A DNA stretch of 64,000 nt, taken from NCBI RefSeq assembly GCF_011326725.1, contig NZ_JAANCO010000001.1:124001-188000 (forward strand), read 5' to 3'. Position 1 is the first letter of the stretch; every line of letters begins with the position of its first letter. This document shows, in pieces, positions 34,919-43,806 of the stretch. Under the pieces are notes generated by a model. That model saw only the letters and a program-made list of their open reading frames with translations, did not search any database and was not told the DNA's origin. The stretch is from Microbacterium excoecariae. GTDB taxonomy: Bacteria > Actinomycetota > Actinomycetes > Actinomycetales > Microbacteriaceae. The position numbers were made by a program, and so were the translations under genes.

Positions 34919-35754
34919 GCGGACGCACCCCCTCGGATGGCCTGGCTCAGCCGGTTGGTCGAGAGCACGACGGCGACGACCACGAGCCCGGGGAGAACCG
35001 TGAGCCACCACGCGGTCGCGACGTAGTCGCGCCCCTCGGCGATCAACAGCCCCCACTCGGCCGTAGGCGGCGGGGCGCCGTACCCGAGGAATCCGAGCGT
35101 CGAAATCTGCAGAATGGCGGATCCGAGCTGGAGCGCGGCGAGCGCGATCACGGGCGTCAGGGAGTTCGGCAGGACGTGGCGCAGGAGCACGCCGAGGCGC
35201 GTCCCGCCCGACCCGTACGCGGCCTCGAGGTATTCGCTCACCCGCACGCCCACGACCTCGGCGCGCGACAGGCGCGCGAACACGGCGATCGACGTGGCGC
35301 CGACGGCGATCGCGGCGTTGGTCGTACCGAATCCGAGGAGGATGACGACCGACAGTGACAGCAGCAGGCCGGGGATCGCGAGGAGCACGTCGACGAGGCG
35401 CATGAGGACCTCCTCGACCGCCCCGCCCGTTGCGCCGGCCGTGACGCCGAGCGCGGTGCCGACGACGAGGCCCACGAGCACCGCGACGAGCGCGCCGGTG
35501 AGGGACTGCGAGGCGCCGTAGATGACGCGCGCGAAGACGTCGCGCCCCGTGGCGTCCGTGCCGAACCAGTGCGCCCCGGACGGCGCCTGCAGAGACGGCG
35601 CGACCGTGTCGGTCGGGCTCGTCGCCGTAAACAGGCCGGGCGCGAACGCCCAGGCCACGGCGATCGCGAGCACGACGACGGAGACGATGAGACCGGGCGC
35701 GAGGCGGGCGCGGCGGGCCGCGACGCGGGGGCGTCCGAGGGCGAGGGCGGTCAT
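34915..35754 (-). CDS. Opp/Dpp-type ABC permease C
   Basis: Inner-membrane permease of 280 residues, DppC class, with an N-terminal membrane helix, GTDATGRDVFARVIYGAS, and a cytoplasmic EAA-type loop (EYLEAAYGSGGTRLGVLLRHVLPN). Partner of the DppB-type permease; overlaps it by four bases. Imports a peptide-like or nickel-complex-like solute; actual substrate unknown. Confidence 0.93.
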   Translation of the reverse strand: MTALALGRPRVAARRARLAPGLIVSVVVLAIAVAWAFAPGLFTATSPTDTVAPSLQAPSGAHWFGTDATGRDVFARVIYGASQSLTGALVAVLVGLVVGTALGVTAGATGGAVEEVLMRLVDVLLAIPGLLLSLSVVILLGFGTTNAAIAVGATSIAVFARLSRAEVVGVRVSEYLEAAYGSGGTRLGVLLRHVLPNSLTPVIALAALQLGSAILQISTLGFLGYGAPPPTAEWGLLIAEGRDYVATAWWLTVLPGLVVVAVVLSTNRLSQAIRGGASA

Positions 35755-36716
35755 CGCGCGAGCTCCTTTCGGCGAGCGGGCGCGGATCCGCGCGTCCGAA
35801 GGCGCGGATCCAGCACGGGGTAGAGCAGGTCGACCACGAGGTTGATCGCGACGAACGTCACGGTCGAGATCACTACGACGGCGAGGAGGACGGGGGTGTC
35901 GCGGTTGGCCACGGCCTGCGCCGTGATCTGCCCGATGCCATTGCGGCCGAAGACGGTCTCCGTGACGACGGCACCGCCGACGAGCTCGCCGAACAGCAGG
36001 CCGGCCATCGTCAGGGTCGGCAGGAGCGCGTTCCGCACGACGTTGCGCCACAGCACCCAGGAGGCGCTGGCGCCGCGCGCGCGCACGACCTGAACGAACG
36101 GGCGCGCGCGCACGTCGTCGATGCTGCGCATCAGCACCTGCGCGAGCGGCGCGGCGATGGGGATCGCGAGGGTCAGGACCGGGAGGACGAGCGAGGCGGC
36201 GGGGCCCGCGCCGATCGCGGGGATCCAACGCAGCTCGAAGGAGAAGATCTGGATCAGGACGATGCCCACCCAGAACACCGGCAGCGAGACGAACAGCGGC
36301 GGCAGGGCCCGAAAGCCGCGGCGGATCCACTCCCACCCGCCGTACGTCGCCGTGAACGCGATCGTGACCGCGAGGAACACGGCGAGGACGAGCCCGAGGC
36401 TCGCGAGGGTCAGCGTCGCCGGAAGGTTCGCGGCGAGGAGGTCGGAGACGGCGGCTCCGCTCTGCACCGAATACCCGAGGTCGCCGTGGAGGAACCCGGC
36501 GGCGGCGTCAAGATAGCGCAGCACGAGTGGCCGGTCGACGCCGTACGCGGCGCGGATCTCCTCGATCTGCTCCGGCGTGAGGCCGAGGTCGGGGTTTCCG
36601 TAGCGGGCGAGGACGGCGTCGCCGGGCAGCGCCGCGAGGAGCAGGTACGCCACCGTGAAGGCGGCCACCAGCACCACGAGCGACTGCCCGACGCGCCGCA
36701 GCGCGGGAATCAGCAC
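35751..36716 (-). CDS. Opp/Dpp-type ABC permease B
   Basis: Inner-membrane permease of 321 residues, DppB class: N-terminal helix, LPGDAV, long extracytoplasmic loop starting TPEQIEEIRAAYGVDRPL, and the EAA-type loop RARGASASWVLWRNVVRNALLP. The GTG start lies four bases after the binding-protein stop, so it follows directly in the operon. Confidence 0.93.
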   Translation of the reverse strand: MLIPALRRVGQSLVVLVAAFTVAYLLLAALPGDAVLARYGNPDLGLTPEQIEEIRAAYGVDRPLVLRYLDAAAGFLHGDLGYSVQSGAAVSDLLAANLPATLTLASLGLVLAVFLAVTIAFTATYGGWEWIRRGFRALPPLFVSLPVFWVGIVLIQIFSFELRWIPAIGAGPAASLVLPVLTLAIPIAAPLAQVLMRSIDDVRARPFVQVVRARGASASWVLWRNVVRNALLPTLTMAGLLFGELVGGAVVTETVFGRNGIGQITAQAVANRDTPVLLAVVVISTVTFVAINLVVDLLYPVLDPRLRTRGSAPARRKELAR

Positions 36717-36720
36717 GCGA

Positions 36721-38370
36721 TCAGCCCGCCAGCCAGGTGTCGTAGAACGCCGGGCGCCCCACCGACTCCGTGCGGAATCCGCCGACGGTGTCGATGTAGC
36801 CGAACACCTGCGGCTCCTCGAAGAACGGCAGGATGTAGGCCTGGTCCGCGAGCCGCTGCTGCGCGGCGGCCGACGCCTCGATCCGCCCCTCCTCGGTGCT
36901 CGCCGAGGCGATCTCGTCGAGCAGGGCGTCGAGCTCCTCGTCCCCGACGGATCCGTCCGGGTAGCCGTTCAGGAGCGCGTCGCGGTTGGCCGAGGAGTAC
37001 TGCGACTTGAGCACGTCGTAGTCGGCGCGGCCGACCATCGAGTGGTACACCTGCAGCGCCCCGACCTCGGCGCGCGCGGCGTCCTGCGCGGCCTGGTCTC
37101 CGGGCAGGAGCGAGACCTCGACCCCGACCTCGCGGAGCTGCTCCCGCACGAGCGTGATGACCTCGCGCGAGCGCGGCTGCGGGAGCGCCTCGTTGAACGT
37201 GAGCGCGAGCTTCTCCCCGTCCTTCTCGCGGATCCCGTCGGATCCGATCTCCCACCCGGCCTCGTCGAGCAGGCGCGTAGCCTCCTCGACGTCGTGCACG
37301 TAATACTCCGACGTGTCGACGTAGCCGAGGGCGCTCTCGGCGAGCGCGCCGGTCGCCAAGGGGTAGCTGTCCGTGAACAGCGTCTCGACGATCTCCTCGC
37401 GGTCGATCGCCGCGATGAGCGCCTGGCGCACGCGCACGTCCTCGAGAAGCGGATCCCGGAACCGGAAGCTGAGACCGTTGTTCACGCCGTTCGTGGACGC
37501 GGCGAGGAGCGAGAGCCCCTCGGCGTCGAACTGGGCCTCGTCCGGCGCCTCGACCTGCCGCGCGATGTGCGCCTGCTGCGTCGCGACGGTGCCGACCCGC
37601 ACGCTGTCCTCGGGGACGACGAGAATCTCGATGGCGTCGAGGTACGCGCGCCCCTGGTGCGCGAACGACGGCGGCGCCCAGTCGTAGTCCTCGCGCGCCT
37701 CGAGCGACAGCGCGGTGCCGATCTCCTCGTCCGCGATCACGAACGGGCCGCTGCCGATGATCTCCGTCGCGTTTCCGGGCCCGAACTCCTCGCTCGTGCG
37801 CTCGAGCGTCGCGCTCGAGAGCAGGCCCGAGTTGATCGTCGAGACCGCCTGGGCGAAGCCGGGCGCGGGCGCCGAGAAGAAGAACCGGACGGTGCGGTCG
37901 TCGACGACCTCGCCGCGCTCGTAGTTGTTGATCGCCTCCGACACGGTGAGCGCGCGATCCGCGTCGCCCAGGCCGAACAGGTCGATGTTGCGCACGACGT
38001 TCTCCGCGTCGAGCGGGGAACCGTCCGAGTACGTGACCCCCTCGCGCAGGGTGAAGGTGTACTCCGTCGCGTCCTCGTTCACCGACCAGTCCTCGGCGAT
38101 CCACGGCTCGAGCTCGAGCGTGTCGGGGTCCTGGTACAGCAGGCGGTCGGTGATGTTGTTGATCACGCCGCCGTTCGGGTAGAAGCCGCCGGCCGGCGAG
38201 TAGAGGGTGAGCCACGTCTGCGGCTCCAGGTAGGTCAGCGTGCCGCCCTGCTGCGGCTCGCCGTTCCCGGCGGATCCCGCGGGCGCGGCGCCTCCCGAGC
38301 AGCCGGCCAGGACACCGACGGCCGCGGCCATGGATACGGCGGCGAGGGCGATGCGCGGGAATCGGGACAT
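36721..38370 (-). CDS. Extracellular family 5 substrate-binding lipoprotein (KPN_01854-like)
   Basis: Peptide/nickel-type binding lipoprotein of 549 residues, signal peptide ending in lipobox GVLAGCSG. The mature protein shows the family-5 pattern: FYPNGGVINNITDRLLYQD, YTFTLREGVTYSDGSPLDAENV and DVRVRQALIAAIDREEIVE. First gene of the reverse operon; AGGAG lies six bases before the ATG. From memory it belongs with the KPN_01858 monooxygenase neighbourhood. The ligand is unknown and may not be a peptide. Confidence 0.93.
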   Translation of the reverse strand: MSRFPRIALAAVSMAAAVGVLAGCSGGAAPAGSAGNGEPQQGGTLTYLEPQTWLTLYSPAGGFYPNGGVINNITDRLLYQDPDTLELEPWIAEDWSVNEDATEYTFTLREGVTYSDGSPLDAENVVRNIDLFGLGDADRALTVSEAINNYERGEVVDDRTVRFFFSAPAPGFAQAVSTINSGLLSSATLERTSEEFGPGNATEIIGSGPFVIADEEIGTALSLEAREDYDWAPPSFAHQGRAYLDAIEILVVPEDSVRVGTVATQQAHIARQVEAPDEAQFDAEGLSLLAASTNGVNNGLSFRFRDPLLEDVRVRQALIAAIDREEIVETLFTDSYPLATGALAESALGYVDTSEYYVHDVEEATRLLDEAGWEIGSDGIREKDGEKLALTFNEALPQPRSREVITLVREQLREVGVEVSLLPGDQAAQDAARAEVGALQVYHSMVGRADYDVLKSQYSSANRDALLNGYPDGSVGDEELDALLDEIASASTEEGRIEASAAAQQRLADQAYILPFFEEPQVFGYIDTVGGFRTESVGRPAFYDTWLAG

Positions 38371-38480
38371 GTGCTTCTCCTACCTGTCACAGGGGTGGCC
38401 GACCCGGCGGGCCGACACCGGAAGCTCAGCACTCCGGCGCCCCACGCGCACGCTCGCGGTTCACGCGAGGTAAGCGGGCT

Positions 38481-38510
38481 TCACACGCCGTCACACGCGG
38501 TCACGCACCG
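38481..38510. repeat. Three 10-bp direct repeats in a divergent promoter region
   Basis: TCACACGCCG, TCACACGCGG and TCACGCACCG lie head to tail. The region lies between the divergent binding-protein gene and the 38636 oxidoreductase operon. Ten-base spacing would place each copy on the same DNA face, so it may be a regulator-binding array; read on the other strand each unit contains GTGTGA or GCGTGA. Confidence 0.6.
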
Positions 38511-38585
38511 CCCCGCGCCCACGCGCGAGATTCCGCGGGAGAACGGTTGCCCGGATCCGCGGGATGTGTCACACTCGATGCATTC

Positions 38586-38599
38586 GGAAAGCGTTTACC
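38586..38599 (+). promoter_or_regulatory. LacI-type operator of the DUF993 operon
   Basis: GGAAAGCGTTTACC, a near-symmetric LacI-type site 37 bp before the GTG start of the oxidoreductase gene. It is related to but distinct from the GGCAAGCGCTTTCCC sites, and the operon encodes its own LacI regulator, suggesting autoregulation. Confidence 0.7.
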
Positions 38600-38635
38600 G
38601 AACGACTTCACCCACGACAGCAAGGAAGCACCATC

Positions 38636-39805
38636 GTGACCGACAAGGCACCCGCCGTTCGCGAGATCGGCATCATCATGAACGGCGTCTCCGGGCGCAT
38701 GGGCTACCGCCAGCACCTCGTGCGCTCGATCCTCGCGATCCGCGACGCGGGCGGCTTCGAGCTCACCGACGGCACCAAGGTCACGGTGCGCCCGCTGCTC
38801 GTCGGCCGCAGCGAGGCCAAGCTCGCCGAGATCGCCGCCGAGCACGGCATCGAGGACTACACGACCGACCTCGACGCGGCGCTCGCCGACCCGAAGTGGG
38901 AGATCTACGGCGACTTCCTCGTCACGAAGGCGCGGAGCGCCGCGCTCCGCAAGGCGATCGCGGCCGGCAAGACCATCTACACCGAGAAGCCGACGGCCGA
39001 GTCGCTCGAGGAGTCCCTCGAGATCGCGCAGCTCGCGAAGGACGCGGGCGTGAAGGCGGGCGTCGTGCACGACAAGCTCTACCTGCCGGGCCTGCAGAAG
39101 CTCAAGCGCCTCATCGACTCGGGCTTCTTCGGGCGGATCCTCTCTGTGCGCGGCGAGTTCGGGTACTGGGTCTTCGAGGGCGACTGGCAGGACGCGCAGC
39201 GCCCCAGCTGGAACTACCGCACGGAGGACGGTGGCGGCATCATCGTCGACATGTTCCCCCACTGGAACTACGTTCTCGAGAACCTCTTCGGCGAGGTCGA
39301 GAGCGTCTACGCGCACGCCTCGACGCACATCCCCGAGCGCTGGGACGAGGCCGGCGAGAAGTACACGGCGACCGCGGAGGACGCGGCGTACGGCATCTTC
39401 GAGCTCCCGGGCGGCGCGATCGCGCAGATCAACTCGAGCTGGACCACGCGCGTCGACCGCGACGAGCTCGTCCAGTTCCACGTCGACGGCACGCACGGAT
39501 CCGCCGTCGTGGGCCTGTTCGGCGCCAAGATCCAGGAGCGCAACGCGACGCCGAAGCCCGTGTGGAACCCGGACCTCGAGGACCAGATCGACTACGACGC
39601 GACCTGGCAGAAGCTCCCGACCAACGACGTGTTCCTCAACGGCTTCCGCCAGCAGTGGCAGGAGTTCCTCACGAGCTACGTCCTGGGCACCGACTACCCC
39701 TTCGACCTTCTCGCCGGCGCGCGCGGCGTGCAGCTAGCCGAGGCCGGCCTGGAGTCGAGCCGCACCGGCGCCAAGGTCGCGCTCCCCGCGCTCTCGCTGG
39801 ACTGA
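38636..39805 (+). CDS. Gfo/Idh/MocA-family oxidoreductase
   Basis: NAD(P)-dependent sugar dehydrogenase-like protein, 389 residues. The N terminus is slightly unusual (IGIIMNGVSGRMGYRQHLVRS), with a nucleotide-binding glycine pattern, then YTEKPTAES (EKP motif) and GGGIIVDMFPHWNYVLENLFG as the active-site region. GTG start with AAGGAA upstream. First gene of a four-gene operon with DUF993, a TIM-barrel protein and a LacI regulator. Probably oxidises a sugar or sugar acid; the product is passed to the downstream enzymes. Confidence 0.9.
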   Translation: MTDKAPAVREIGIIMNGVSGRMGYRQHLVRSILAIRDAGGFELTDGTKVTVRPLLVGRSEAKLAEIAAEHGIEDYTTDLDAALADPKWEIYGDFLVTKARSAALRKAIAAGKTIYTEKPTAESLEESLEIAQLAKDAGVKAGVVHDKLYLPGLQKLKRLIDSGFFGRILSVRGEFGYWVFEGDWQDAQRPSWNYRTEDGGGIIVDMFPHWNYVLENLFGEVESVYAHASTHIPERWDEAGEKYTATAEDAAYGIFELPGGAIAQINSSWTTRVDRDELVQFHVDGTHGSAVVGLFGAKIQERNATPKPVWNPDLEDQIDYDATWQKLPTNDVFLNGFRQQWQEFLTSYVLGTDYPFDLLAGARGVQLAEAGLESSRTGAKVALPALSLD

Positions 39806-39810
39806 CGACC

Positions 39811-41016
39811 ATGAGCGACACCCTCACCCTGCTGGCGGCGGACGGATCCGTCACCTCCACGCCCCTGAACGACGCGCCGGGCTTCGACAAGCCGGCGGCC
39901 GGGCTGCGCTCGCGCGTGGCCTTCGCCGCCGCGCACGTCACCCCGCTCACGTGGGCCGACAACACGCCGGGACAGCCGGCCGAGATCGACTGGGACGCGA
40001 CGCTCGGATTCCGCCGGGCGGTCTACTCGTGGGGCCTCGGCGTGGCCGACGCCATGGACACGGCGCAGCGCAACATGGGCCTCGACCCCGCCGCCGTGCG
40101 CGAGCTCATTGCGCGAAGCGCCGAGGTCGCCCGCGAGGAGGGCGGCCAGGTCGCCGTCGGCGTCAACACCGACCACCTCGAGAGCGAGACCGCCTCGCTG
40201 GCGGAGATCGTCGACGCCTACAAGGCCCAGCTGCACCACGCGGAGGAGCACGGCGCGATCCCCGTGCTCATGGCGAGCCGCCACCTCGCGCGCGCCGCCG
40301 GATCCGCCGACGACTACCGGCGGGTCTACCGCGCCGTCCTGGACGCGGCGACCACCCCCGTGGTCCTGCACTGGCTCGGGACCGCGTTCGATCCGCTGCT
40401 CGCGGGCTACTTCGGATCCGCGGCCTGGACCGCCGCCGCCGACGTCCTCGTCGACATCATCGCGGCGGATCCCGCCAAGATCTCCGGCGTGAAGATGAGC
40501 CTGCTGGACGCCGACGCCGAGGTGGCCGTGCGCGAGCGCCTCCCCGAGGGCGTGCGGATGTACACGGGCGACGACTTCAACTACGTCGGCCTCATCGGCG
40601 GCGCCGACGTGCCGCAGGCGACGCAGCCCGAGCGCTCCGCCGGCACCGACCGCACCCACTCGGACGCACTCCTCGGCGCGTTCGCGGCGATCACGCCGGT
40701 CGCGTCGGCGGCCATCCAGGCGCTCGACGCGGGCGACGCCGATCGGTACTACGCGCTCCTCGCGCCCACCGAAGCGCTCAGCCGCCAGGTCTTCGCGGCG
40801 CCGACGTTCTACTACAAGACGGGCGTGGCCTTCCTCGCCTGGCTGAACGGCCACCAGGCGGCGTTCCAGATGGTCGGCGGCCTGCACTCCGCGCGGAGCC
40901 TGCCCCACCTCAGCGAGATCGTGCGGCTCGCCAACGCGGCGCACGCGCTGGAGGATCCGCACCTCGCGGCAGAGCGCTGGCACGGAATGCTCGCCCTGAA
41001 CGGAGTCACGCGATGA
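39811..41016 (+). CDS. DUF993 family protein (aldolase-like TIM barrel)
   Basis: Protein of 401 residues from the DUF993 family, which has been annotated as dihydrodipicolinate synthase-like. It shows VVLHWLGTAFDPLL, ISGVKMSLLD with a candidate Schiff-base Lys, and MYTGDDFNYVGLIGGADV. No signal peptide. It begins six bases after the oxidoreductase stop and overlaps the next gene by four bases. An aldolase or lyase acting on the oxidised sugar is the simplest reading, but this is inference. Confidence 0.8.
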   Translation: MSDTLTLLAADGSVTSTPLNDAPGFDKPAAGLRSRVAFAAAHVTPLTWADNTPGQPAEIDWDATLGFRRAVYSWGLGVADAMDTAQRNMGLDPAAVRELIARSAEVAREEGGQVAVGVNTDHLESETASLAEIVDAYKAQLHHAEEHGAIPVLMASRHLARAAGSADDYRRVYRAVLDAATTPVVLHWLGTAFDPLLAGYFGSAAWTAAADVLVDIIAADPAKISGVKMSLLDADAEVAVRERLPEGVRMYTGDDFNYVGLIGGADVPQATQPERSAGTDRTHSDALLGAFAAITPVASAAIQALDAGDADRYYALLAPTEALSRQVFAAPTFYYKTGVAFLAWLNGHQAAFQMVGGLHSARSLPHLSEIVRLANAAHALEDPHLAAERWHGMLALNGVTR

Positions 41017-41903
41017 CCGCCCCGCACCCCCGCCTGTCGATCAATCAGGCGACGATTAAGAAGACGACGGTCGCCGAGGCCATCGCCGTCACGCGCGAGG
41101 CGGGCATCGAGGCGATCGGGCTCTGGCGCGAGCAGGTGCAGGAGGCGGGCCTCGACGAGTCGGTGCGCATGATCGCCGACTCGGGCCTGCGCTATTCGAC
41201 GCACTGCCGCGGCGGCTGGTTCACGGCCGAGGAGGGGCCCGCGCGCGTGGCCGCCCTCGACGACAACCGCCGAGCGATCGACGAGACCGCGGCCCTGGCC
41301 GCTGCGGGAGCGCCCGGCTCGAAGGCGGCGCTCGTCATCGTCGTGGGCGGGCTGCCGGAGGGATCCCGCGATCTCGTCGGCGCGCGCGAGCGCGTGCGCG
41401 ACGCGGTCGCCCGGCTCGCGCCGCACGCCGAGGCGACGGGCGTGCAGCTCGCGCTCGAACCCCTGCACCCCATGTACGCCTCGGATCGGTCCGTGCTCTC
41501 CACGCTCGATCAGGCCCTCGATATCGCGGGCGACTTCGCCCCCGAGGTCGTCGGCGTCACGGTCGACACGTTCCATCTCTGGTGGGATCCGCAAGTCCTC
41601 GACAAGATCGCGCGCGCCGGCCGTGAGGGGCGCATCGCGTCGTACCAGGTGTGCGACTGGAAGACGCCGCTCGAGGCCGACAACCTCCTCTCGCGCCACT
41701 ACCCCGGCGACGGCGTGATCGACTTCGGGCCCATGACTCGGGCCGTGGAGGCGACCGGCTACACGGGCGACATCGAGGTGGAGCTGCTGAACCAGGCGAT
41801 CTGGGACACGGATCCGGCCACGGCCGTCGCCCGCACGATCGCGGGCTTCGAGCGGGCCGTTGCGCCCTTCCTCGCGGGCGCCCCGGTATCCTCCAGGGCA
41901 TGA
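41013..41903 (+). CDS. Sugar phosphate isomerase/epimerase-like TIM barrel
   Basis: AP-endonuclease-2-fold (xylose isomerase-like) protein of 296 residues. Conserved metal-ligand regions are LALEPLHPM (Glu), VTVDTFHLWWDP (Asp/His), YQVCDWKTPLE and DIEVELLNQ (Glu). This family includes sugar epimerases, isomerases and 3-keto-glycoside lyases. Four-base overlaps with both neighbours place it firmly in the oxidoreductase/DUF993 operon. Exact reaction unknown. Confidence 0.87.
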   Translation: MTAPHPRLSINQATIKKTTVAEAIAVTREAGIEAIGLWREQVQEAGLDESVRMIADSGLRYSTHCRGGWFTAEEGPARVAALDDNRRAIDETAALAAAGAPGSKAALVIVVGGLPEGSRDLVGARERVRDAVARLAPHAEATGVQLALEPLHPMYASDRSVLSTLDQALDIAGDFAPEVVGVTVDTFHLWWDPQVLDKIARAGREGRIASYQVCDWKTPLEADNLLSRHYPGDGVIDFGPMTRAVEATGYTGDIEVELLNQAIWDTDPATAVARTIAGFERAVAPFLAGAPVSSRA

Positions 41904-42946
41904 CCTCACCGCCCGCCTCCCGCGCGCCGCAGCGCGCGGCGACGCTCCACGACGTCGCCCGGGAGGCGGGCGTTTCCCTGGCCACCGCGTCGCGCGTGCT
42001 CAACGGATCCACCCGCCGCGTCGCGGACTCGTACCGCGAGAAGGTCGAGGCGGCGGCCGCCGCCCTCGGATACTCCGCGAACCTCTCCGCCCAGGCCACG
42101 GCCCGCGGCACCTCGGCGACGCTCGCGCTCCTCGTCGCGAACATCGCCGACTCGTACTTCTCCCAGATCGCGGCCGGCGTCGCCGAGGCCGCCGACGGCG
42201 AGAACCTCGTCGTGACGATCGGGATCACCGACCGCTCCCCCGAGCGCGAGGCGCAGCTCGTGCGCTCGCTGCGCGGCCAGCGGCCCCGCGGCATCGTGCT
42301 CGCCGCCTCCCGCGCGCACCAGGCGCAGAACCCGCAGCTCACGCAGGCGCTCCAGGCGCTCGAGGAGTCGGGCGGCACGATCGTGACCCTCGGATCCGCC
42401 GCCGAGGGCGTCACGAGCCGCGTGGTCGGGATCGACAACCGCGGCGGGACGCGCGAGCTCGGCTCCACTCTCGCCGCCCTCGGCTACCGTTCCGCCCTCG
42501 TCATCGCCGCCATGGACGGGCTCGTCACGAGCGACGACCGCGTCGGGGGCTTCATCGAGGGCTTCACGGCGGGCGGCGGATCCGCCCCCGAGGTGCTCCG
42601 CGGATCCCTCACCCGCGACGCCGGGTACGCGATCATGGCGGCCGCCCTCGAGCGCGGCGTGCCGGAGGGGACCGTCGTGTTCGGCGTCTCCGATGTCGTG
42701 GCCTTCGGCGCCATGTCGGCCGTGCGCGACGCGGGCCGCGCCGTCGGCTCCGACATCGCGATCGCGGGCTTCGGCGACATCGACACGGGCCGCGACATCG
42801 TCCCGTCGCTGACGACCGCGCACGCCCCGCTCGAGGAGCTCGGGCGCCTCGCCGTGGAGGCCGCGACCGCGGAGACCTGGGTGAACCCGGATCCGCTGCC
42901 CGTCGAGGTGCTCGTCCGCGACAGCACGCCCCCGCGCGCCGCCTGA
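41900..42946 (+). CDS. LacI-family regulator of the DUF993 operon
   Basis: Repressor of 348 residues with HTH ATLHDVAREAGVSLATASRVLNG, hinge YSANLSAQATARG and a sugar-binding sensor (LLVANIADSYFSQIAAGVAEA, FGVSDVVAFGAMSAV). Last gene of the operon, overlapping the previous stop, so it likely represses its own promoter through the site at 38586. Its last codons lie in a 19-bp triple tandem repeat. Confidence 0.9.
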   Translation: MTSPPASRAPQRAATLHDVAREAGVSLATASRVLNGSTRRVADSYREKVEAAAAALGYSANLSAQATARGTSATLALLVANIADSYFSQIAAGVAEAADGENLVVTIGITDRSPEREAQLVRSLRGQRPRGIVLAASRAHQAQNPQLTQALQALEESGGTIVTLGSAAEGVTSRVVGIDNRGGTRELGSTLAALGYRSALVIAAMDGLVTSDDRVGGFIEGFTAGGGSAPEVLRGSLTRDAGYAIMAAALERGVPEGTVVFGVSDVVAFGAMSAVRDAGRAVGSDIAIAGFGDIDTGRDIVPSLTTAHAPLEELGRLAVEAATAETWVNPDPLPVEVLVRDSTPPRAA

Positions 42947-42988
42947 CGCGCCGCGCGTCGCCTGACGCCCCGCGCGTCGCCTGACGCC
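42932..42988. repeat. Three tandem 19-bp repeats across a stop codon
   Basis: CCGCGCGTCGCCTGACGCC occurs perfectly at 42951-42969 and 42970-42988, with a close version at 42932-42950 that includes the TGA stop of the LacI gene. Probably replication slippage in the convergent gap before the alarmone synthetase. Confidence 0.9.
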
Positions 42989-43010
42989 CCGCTCGGCGCG
43001 GGCGGGCGGC

Positions 43011-43721
43011 CTACGCCGCGTGGGCGCCGCGGCCCGGGAGCTCGCGCGGGGCGGGGGCGGGCGCCGCGGGCTCCTCGGATCCGTGGACCTCGCGGTGCAG
43101 GCGCTCCATCTTCGCGTCCAGCTCGCTCGCGGTGAGCGCCGCCTCGCGGAGATCGTCGAGGAGGCCGGCGGGCACCTGCTTGTCGTACTTGTAGTAGATC
43201 TTGTGCTCGAGGCTCGCCCAGAAGTCCATCGCGATCGTGCGGAACTGCACCTCGACCGGCACGTGCACCGTGCCGCGCGGCAGGAACACCGGCACCTCCA
43301 CGACCGCGTGCAGGCTCTTGTAGCCGTTGGCCTTGGGGTGGGCGATGTAGTCCTTCACGGTCATGACCCGCACGTCGTCCTGGCCGCACAGCAGCTCGAA
43401 CAGCCGGTACGCGTCGCTCACGAAGCTGCAGGTGACGCGCACGCCCGCGACGTCGAGGATCTCGGCGCGAATCGCGTCCAGAGTGGGCTCGACGCCCTTG
43501 CGCTGGACCTTCTCGATCATCGAGTCGACGCTCTTGACCCGGCTGGACAGGTGCTCGATGGGGTTGTGGGAGTGCTGGTGCTCGAAGTCGTCGCGCAAGA
43601 TCTCGAGCTTCGTCTCGATCTCCCGCATCCCGAACCGGTACTCGTTGAGGAAGCGCTGCATGTCATCGCGCAGCTCGCGCGCGCGGGCGAGGACGCTCTC
43701 GTCCACCTGAACCTGGGCCAT
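43011..43721 (-). CDS. Small alarmone synthetase (RelA/SpoT synthetase domain only)
   Basis: Predicted (p)ppGpp synthetase of 236 residues, like RelQ/RelP. The synthetase motifs are DVAGVRVTC, HPKANGYKSLHAVVEVPV and VEVQFRTIAMDFWASLEHKIYYK; there is no hydrolase HD domain and no TGS/ACT region. An N-terminal helical segment and a Pro/Ala-rich tail flank the domain. A TAGCCT box six bases upstream of the ATG suggests a leaderless message. Divergent from the carboxylesterase. Role in stress adaptation inferred from family. Confidence 0.9.
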   Translation of the reverse strand: MAQVQVDESVLARARELRDDMQRFLNEYRFGMREIETKLEILRDDFEHQHSHNPIEHLSSRVKSVDSMIEKVQRKGVEPTLDAIRAEILDVAGVRVTCSFVSDAYRLFELLCGQDDVRVMTVKDYIAHPKANGYKSLHAVVEVPVFLPRGTVHVPVEVQFRTIAMDFWASLEHKIYYKYDKQVPAGLLDDLREAALTASELDAKMERLHREVHGSEEPAAPAPAPRELPGRGAHAA

Positions 43722-43806
43722 GACCGCAGGCTACGGGCTGCGGCTGACACCGCGTATGCGCCGGCTATGGATCCGCCGTGGCCCGCCGGTTCGCTACGCT
43801 CGGCCC

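Noticed and set aside
38371..38480. Riboswitch in the leader of the family 5 binding-protein gene
   Set aside because: Short pairings such as CCGGA/TCCGG and CCTG/CAGG can be drawn, but I could not match any known riboswitch consensus.
36655..39810. N-terminal extension of more than 1000 codons on the DUF993 frame
   Set aside because: It runs opposite to the binding-protein gene and across a promoter region; the true gene begins at 39811 by overlap and family length.
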